DNA of 10,849 bases from positions 1-10,849 of the forward strand of contig QUTJ01031317.1 of the NCBI GenBank assembly GCA_003573635.1, read 5' to 3'. Below are positions 7,205-10,849 of this stretch, in pieces; the first letter of the stretch is position 1; each line of letters opens with the position of its first letter. Position numbers and translations under genes: made by a program. Under the pieces are notes generated by a model. The model did no database searches, was not told where the DNA came from, and saw only the letters and a program-made list of their open reading frames with translations. The stretch is from Goniomonas avonlea (Eukaryota; Cryptophyceae; Goniomonadida; Goniomonadaceae).

Positions 7205-7957
7205 TCAAGCTGTTGGTTCCTCTTCCTCAGTTCCAGCTGGCACCATAATATGCGAGTCAGGCAACACCTGCGAAAAATTAGGAGAGCCAGAGTGCATTCA
7301 CCTACCTTGCGGAGTAGCTCAAGTTGGCGGGTAACTGTGAGGGAGTGGAGTTGTGCAGCGTTTTCCTTGTGTTGTGCACAGTTTCGAGGTGCATGTAGTG
7401 CCATTTCGGCAGCGACAACTTGCTCCTCCAAGACCTGCGAGACACTCAAAAAACAATTTCACACAGAGGCAAAAACGGCTCACCACACTGACACCTATAG
7501 AGCAACCTGTGGTCAGCTGGACTCGATCAAGACAAGCTGTGGGTTCTGTCAGAACCTAGGCGTATGAATCTGCGGACACCTTTGGCCTCAATAATGTTGG
7601 CGTCCCCAATATCGCAGTCGGTTATTTGGCAACCCACTTCAAAAATGTTGCTGTTTCCGATGACAACCCGCTTGTCTTCACGCCTCGCATTCCTGCCACA
7701 AAGTGAAAGTGAATACTGTTGTTCATCCGGGTTCGCACACCTGTTCGTCACACACACGCGTTCCTCAAAAATGTTATTCTCTCCGATAACGATTGGCCCT
7801 TCGATGGCGAGAATACAGCACTGTGTTGAGAGTAAGAGCTGGAAGATACGTTCCCGCACTTTACCCCGGGGTGAATCACAGTCCCTGCTCCGATGGTGAT
7901 TTCACCCTCCAGCTGGGCACCTTCACAAACCAGGGCCCCCCCTGCCACTTGCAGCAT
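7205..7957 (-). CDS. DCTN6: Dynactin subunit 6 (p27)
   Basis: Six exons, right to left: 7957-7865, 7820-7741, 7692-7580, 7536-7484, 7434-7306, 7267-7205, with introns of 44, 48, 43, 49 and 38 nt, all GT-AG. The 176-residue product (human protein 190) carries the left-handed beta-helix hexapeptide pattern: GALVCEGAQLEGEITIGAG, TVIHPG, EGPIVIGENNIFEE, RVVIGNSNIFEVGCQI, CDIGDANIIEAKA, RVQLTTGCSIG. It ends in a helix with LELLRKVLPDSH like the human LPNYHHLKK end. The N-terminus is about ten residues shorter than the human one, starting right at the first turn; the in-frame TAG just upstream supports this ATG unless there is a further 5' exon. DCTN6 sits with DCTN5 in the pointed-end complex of dynactin, the dynein cofactor for cargo transport along microtubules. 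Confidence 0.92.
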
Positions 7958-8068
7958 CGCTTCGCCCGACTTTCCTGTATGAGCGGCCTACCATATATCA
8001 TACGACAAAACCCACCCATTCAGAATTTCAGGCAATGGTGTGCTGAGCGGAGCACGCCCAATTAACAA
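7958..8068. promoter_or_regulatory. Short divergent intergenic region, candidate shared promoter
   Basis: Only 111 bp lie between the start of the dynactin gene (minus) and the ATG of the LamG/IPT gene (plus). It contains CCATATATCATACG at about 7990 and CCAATTAAC near 8058. No consensus element can be assigned firmly; the shared promoter role follows from the arrangement. Confidence 0.4.
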
Positions 8069-10381
8069 ATGCCGATGGGGTTTCATTCCTGCCTCTCAGG
8101 CATTTATATTCATGCCATTGTTGCGGTCTTTGTTTTCCTTCCTTTGGCAGGTGTGTGCGGTGTGTTTGAGCCGGGGTTGTGTGTAACCGTTGGCCAGGCT
8201 CGCAATGGGCTGTGCCTGGAGAACCGGTCGTTGACCGGTTCGGCAACTTACTTCGCCATTCACGCCTTCAATGTTGGTTGAATGGTGACAGTTTCACAAG
8301 CCAGCACCAGAATTACCCAGTCTCCTCCTGGGCCGACAGGTGCTGTCAACTGAGCATTGATTGCTCTGCTCTTGACACGTCTCCCAGTTCGGAGTCAATA
8401 GTTGGACCATGCGCTTTCTCAGCAGCAGACAGCAGCGTAGTTCGTCTCCGTTTAGGAGCTCTTCAAGGGTACAACACAGTTCGACTTTCCAGCGTGTCTT
8501 CGGGGTCGTCCTTCTCGAACTCCAACGTGCTGTTCAGCTCATCTTTGGCGAGCACCTTCTTGTCAGGGGCAAATGGAATTCTTCCATTCACTGCTTTTTT
8601 TGTGGTGAAGTTGTCAGAGTTGCAGACTGCCACTTCTTCGTGCGCCCGGACTTGGTGTCCTTCAGCTCGACTGACTGTGCGTGCAGGCCCTATCCGGCAT
8701 TGTTCACTATCCTGGGCGACACCAATACGAAGTTGATTCTGGAAGTTCGTAGTCCATCATCCGGGTACATTGTTTACAGGCTGGGCTGGACCGGTGCGGA
8801 CACGGTTGAGACTGGTCTCTATGTCAGAAACGCGTTCCATGTTCTTGCACTCCAGCAGACCTTCGACACAACGACACTGTTTGTTGACGGTTTGGCTGTG
8901 CGATCCGTCCGCACCCCCGCAGCGGTTTTCACCACACCCACGGTGCCACAGCTTGGTTCAGTCAGCGGGCTGCAGGTGTTCTTGGGAAGAGGCGAGACTG
9001 CGTCCACGGATTTGTTCGACGGCGAATTTGCCGAGTTTGTGGTTTACAGGTGTGTTTCCGGGACTGTGGTTTAACACCAATGCTGACACCCACTGCTCAG
9101 CGTGGCTCTTACTGAGCCCGAGATTGACCGTGTCGGGTTTCACCTTGCCAACAAATACAGCTTGCCTTGGCTGTGGCTCCCCGGGACAGGTATGTTCGTG
9201 TGTCAATTATTCCTAGGGCACTGACCAGGACTCAAGCACACGTAACCGGTGGTGGGTATTTGTATGAGGCGATCATATGTTATCAACTCATCAAGAAACC
9301 ACGGCAGAATAAATAAACACAACCCATAACTTTGCCCCCATCTCTCAGAAAGAGGAAATACTGAGCAAACCGGCGGTCCATCGATCTGACACTCGAGTGC
9401 AGCGGCATCGCAGGGCACTCCGTCCCAGTCCTACCCCGTGACGGTGTTGCCATCCAGCGTGTACCCGGGCGGTGACTCCATTGTAATCTCAAGCAATCGC
9501 TTGCTTCCTTCTGATACGACCTCTGGAGCAACTGACGTGAGTTGAGTGATATGACCTCTGGACCCCTCACACTCCCTCTCACCCACTCCCTCTCACATTC
9601 CCTCTCACACCCTCTCTCAGACATTCCCGCACACACTCCCTCTCACCCCCTCTCACACCCCCTCTCGCCCCCTCTCACACTCCCTCCACGCGCTCAGAGA
9701 AAAGGCTGCAACCTCACCGACTCGAACATAGAAGCCAACTCACGCTCATATCCTAGTGATGTATGTGTGTGACTCCCTCTTAACTGCCCTGCCTCAGGAG
9801 GCGGCGGCCCTGCGAGCTGCCTTGTACGTGTCCATCGGCCTCAGGCTGCCAGCGTGCTCGGGTAGCACAGGCACCAATGTTTGCTCTGCTGCTACGCACG
9901 GCCGCTGGCTTGAGAAGGTGAAGATTGCTCTCATCGTCTTTCGTATTTTTCGGTTTCTTTGTGGATTCAGCTTCTTCCTCTTGTGGTTCCTTCTCCTCTG
10001 CCGTCCTCCTCTTCCGTCGCTTCCATATCCTAAGGCTGGTACCCTCTCGTTCCCTCCCCCCTCCCGCTCTCACGCCTTCAACGCACCATGCCTCATCTTC
10101 CAACCATTTCTTTGTCGACACAGGAGTGTTCGCGCCGTGCAATATCGAGCATTGGCGCTGCAACGAGCACTGGCACACCCGGAGTCATCACCTGTCTTGC
10201 TCCTCCTGGCACTGGCCAGGAACTCAATTTGATTGTCCGTTGGCACGGTGTTCCATTGGTACTGCCAATTCGATACCTCGGTGCGCTCCTGATTAGACAC
10301 CGCGAGGCGTGTTTGAGACCAACGCGGCATAGCAGATCTCTGATCGCGTGTCCAGGCGTGTTGTGTCACTGTCTGTGTCGC

Positions 10382-10427
<46 letters not shown>

Positions 10428-10849
10428 CGCGAGGGTGTGTGTGGGTGAGCGGTAGGAACTGTTTAGTAATCTTTGCGAGATACGGAACAGCGCGACGAAC
10501 CAGTGGCTGGTAACGTTCCCAGCGGAAGTACGTAGGCACTCGACCTTCGAGATTTCGAGCCGAGGATCTGCCCATACAATCCAGATCGATGCAATCTCGA
10601 TGGATTTGCACTAGAATCCACTCTCACTCCCGTGCCACCTTCCACAATCCCACGAGCTTCCCCACTATTTGTAACGCCTGTTCCAGCTCCGGAGGTCGTC
10701 GGCGTAGTGCCAACGGCAGCACGATACGACGGCGGTGCCACTGTCACAATATTCGGAAATAATTTCCAAGAGGGCGACAGCTGGGCTGCTCGCTTGACAA
10801 ATGTCTCGAGAATTGTTGCGGAGGTGGAAACTTCTGGGTCCGGCCTCGC
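8069..10849 (+). CDS. Secreted or surface protein: signal peptide, LamG/ConA-like domain, IPT/TIG repeats; 3' partial
   Basis: Proposed exons: 8069-8226, 8292-8339, 8388-8609, 8687-9049, 9101-9189, 9403-9536, 9798-9917, 10124-10280, about 10585-10849. The introns of 65, 48, 77, 51, 213, 261, 206 and about 304 nt keep frame. The start encodes a hydrophobic segment (IHAIVAVFVFLPLAGVCG) that looks like a signal peptide. Then comes a concanavalin/LamG-type fold: VSSWADSS, LQGYNTVRL, FTAFFVVK, ALFTILGDTNTKLILEV, NAFHVLALQQTF, TTTLFVDG, FDGEFAEFVVYS, EIDRVGFHLANKY. After it are IPT/TIG-like (Ig-fold) pieces: YPVTVLPSSVYPGGDSIVIS, VITCLAPPGTGQELNLIVRW, and a second start PEVVGVVPTAARYDGGATVT with IFGNNF at the window end. 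Such proteins are usually extracellular, binding sugars or proteins. Splice sites at 8610/8686 and 10281/10584 are the weakest; 10536 is an alternative exon start. Confidence 0.75.
9554..9690 (+). repeat. CTCTCAC-rich minisatellite in intron
   Basis: Repeated CCCTCTCAC, CACTCCCTCTCACCC and related words fill most of this stretch. It lies in the 261-nt intron 9537-9797 of the LamG/IPT gene and gives it a long pyrimidine-rich strand. The intron still has a clean donor (GAC|GTGAGT) and acceptor (CTGCCTCAG|GAG). Confidence 0.8.
10374..10445 (+). repeat. Compound microsatellite (GT)n(GA)n(GC)n(GT)n
   Basis: A run of TGTGTGTG passes directly into about 17 GA units, then GCGCGCGC, then GGTGTGTGTGGG. 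It sits in the proposed last visible intron (10281-10584) of the LamG/IPT gene and would be length-variable and hard to assemble. Confidence 0.9.

Noticed and set aside
9348-9400. Extra small exon after CATCTCTCAG in the LamG/IPT gene
   Set aside because: It stays in frame with the next exon but hits a TGA near 9387; the acceptor at 9402 gives an open frame with the right phase.

Overview
The window is nuclear DNA from a eukaryote. Five of its six genes are broken by canonical GT-AG introns, most only 38-53 nt long, and each could be rebuilt by hand because the protein family resumes in the correct frame across every gap. The gene set (a tubulin-ligase-like protein, a dynactin subunit, a CGI-58-like hydrolase, a signal-peptide/LamG/IPT protein) suggests a flagellated or otherwise microtubule-rich unicellular eukaryote with a compact genome. 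I cannot name the lineage from sequence alone.

Layout: strands alternate strictly. (1) 207-1649, minus: NlpC/P60-like domain joined to the start of a tubulin-tyrosine-ligase-like (TTLL) domain; its 3' part leaves the left edge. (2) 1819-2564, plus: 202-aa OB-fold-like protein, possibly RMI2-like. (3) 2638-4872, minus: alpha/beta hydrolase of the ABHD4/ABHD5 (CGI-58) family, nine exons. (4) 5042-6931, plus: intronless 629-aa fusion of a TatD-type barrel and a YVH1/DUSP12-type zinc-binding domain. (5) 7205-7957, minus: complete dynactin subunit 6 (p27), six exons. (6) 8069-10849, plus: secreted or surface protein with a signal peptide, a LamG/concanavalin-like domain and at least two IPT/TIG-like segments; it leaves the right edge. 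Neighbours are divergent (gaps of 169, 169 and 111 bp, probably shared promoters) or convergent (gaps of 73 and 273 bp).

The most notable item is gene 4. The TatD fold is well preserved, but the positions aligned with all four E. coli TatD metal/catalytic residues (E91, H127, H152, D202) are F153, T189, L238 and L290. It therefore looks like a TatD pseudoenzyme fused to a domain known from 60S ribosome maturation (YVH1). It is also the only gene without introns. The NlpC/P60-TTLL fusion is the second notable architecture. Repeats (21-, 37- and 46-49-nt tandem units, CTCTCAC-rich and GT/GA tracts) lie almost entirely in the longer introns.

The genes do not form a pathway. Tubulin modification and dynactin both concern microtubules, but their proximity need not mean anything.
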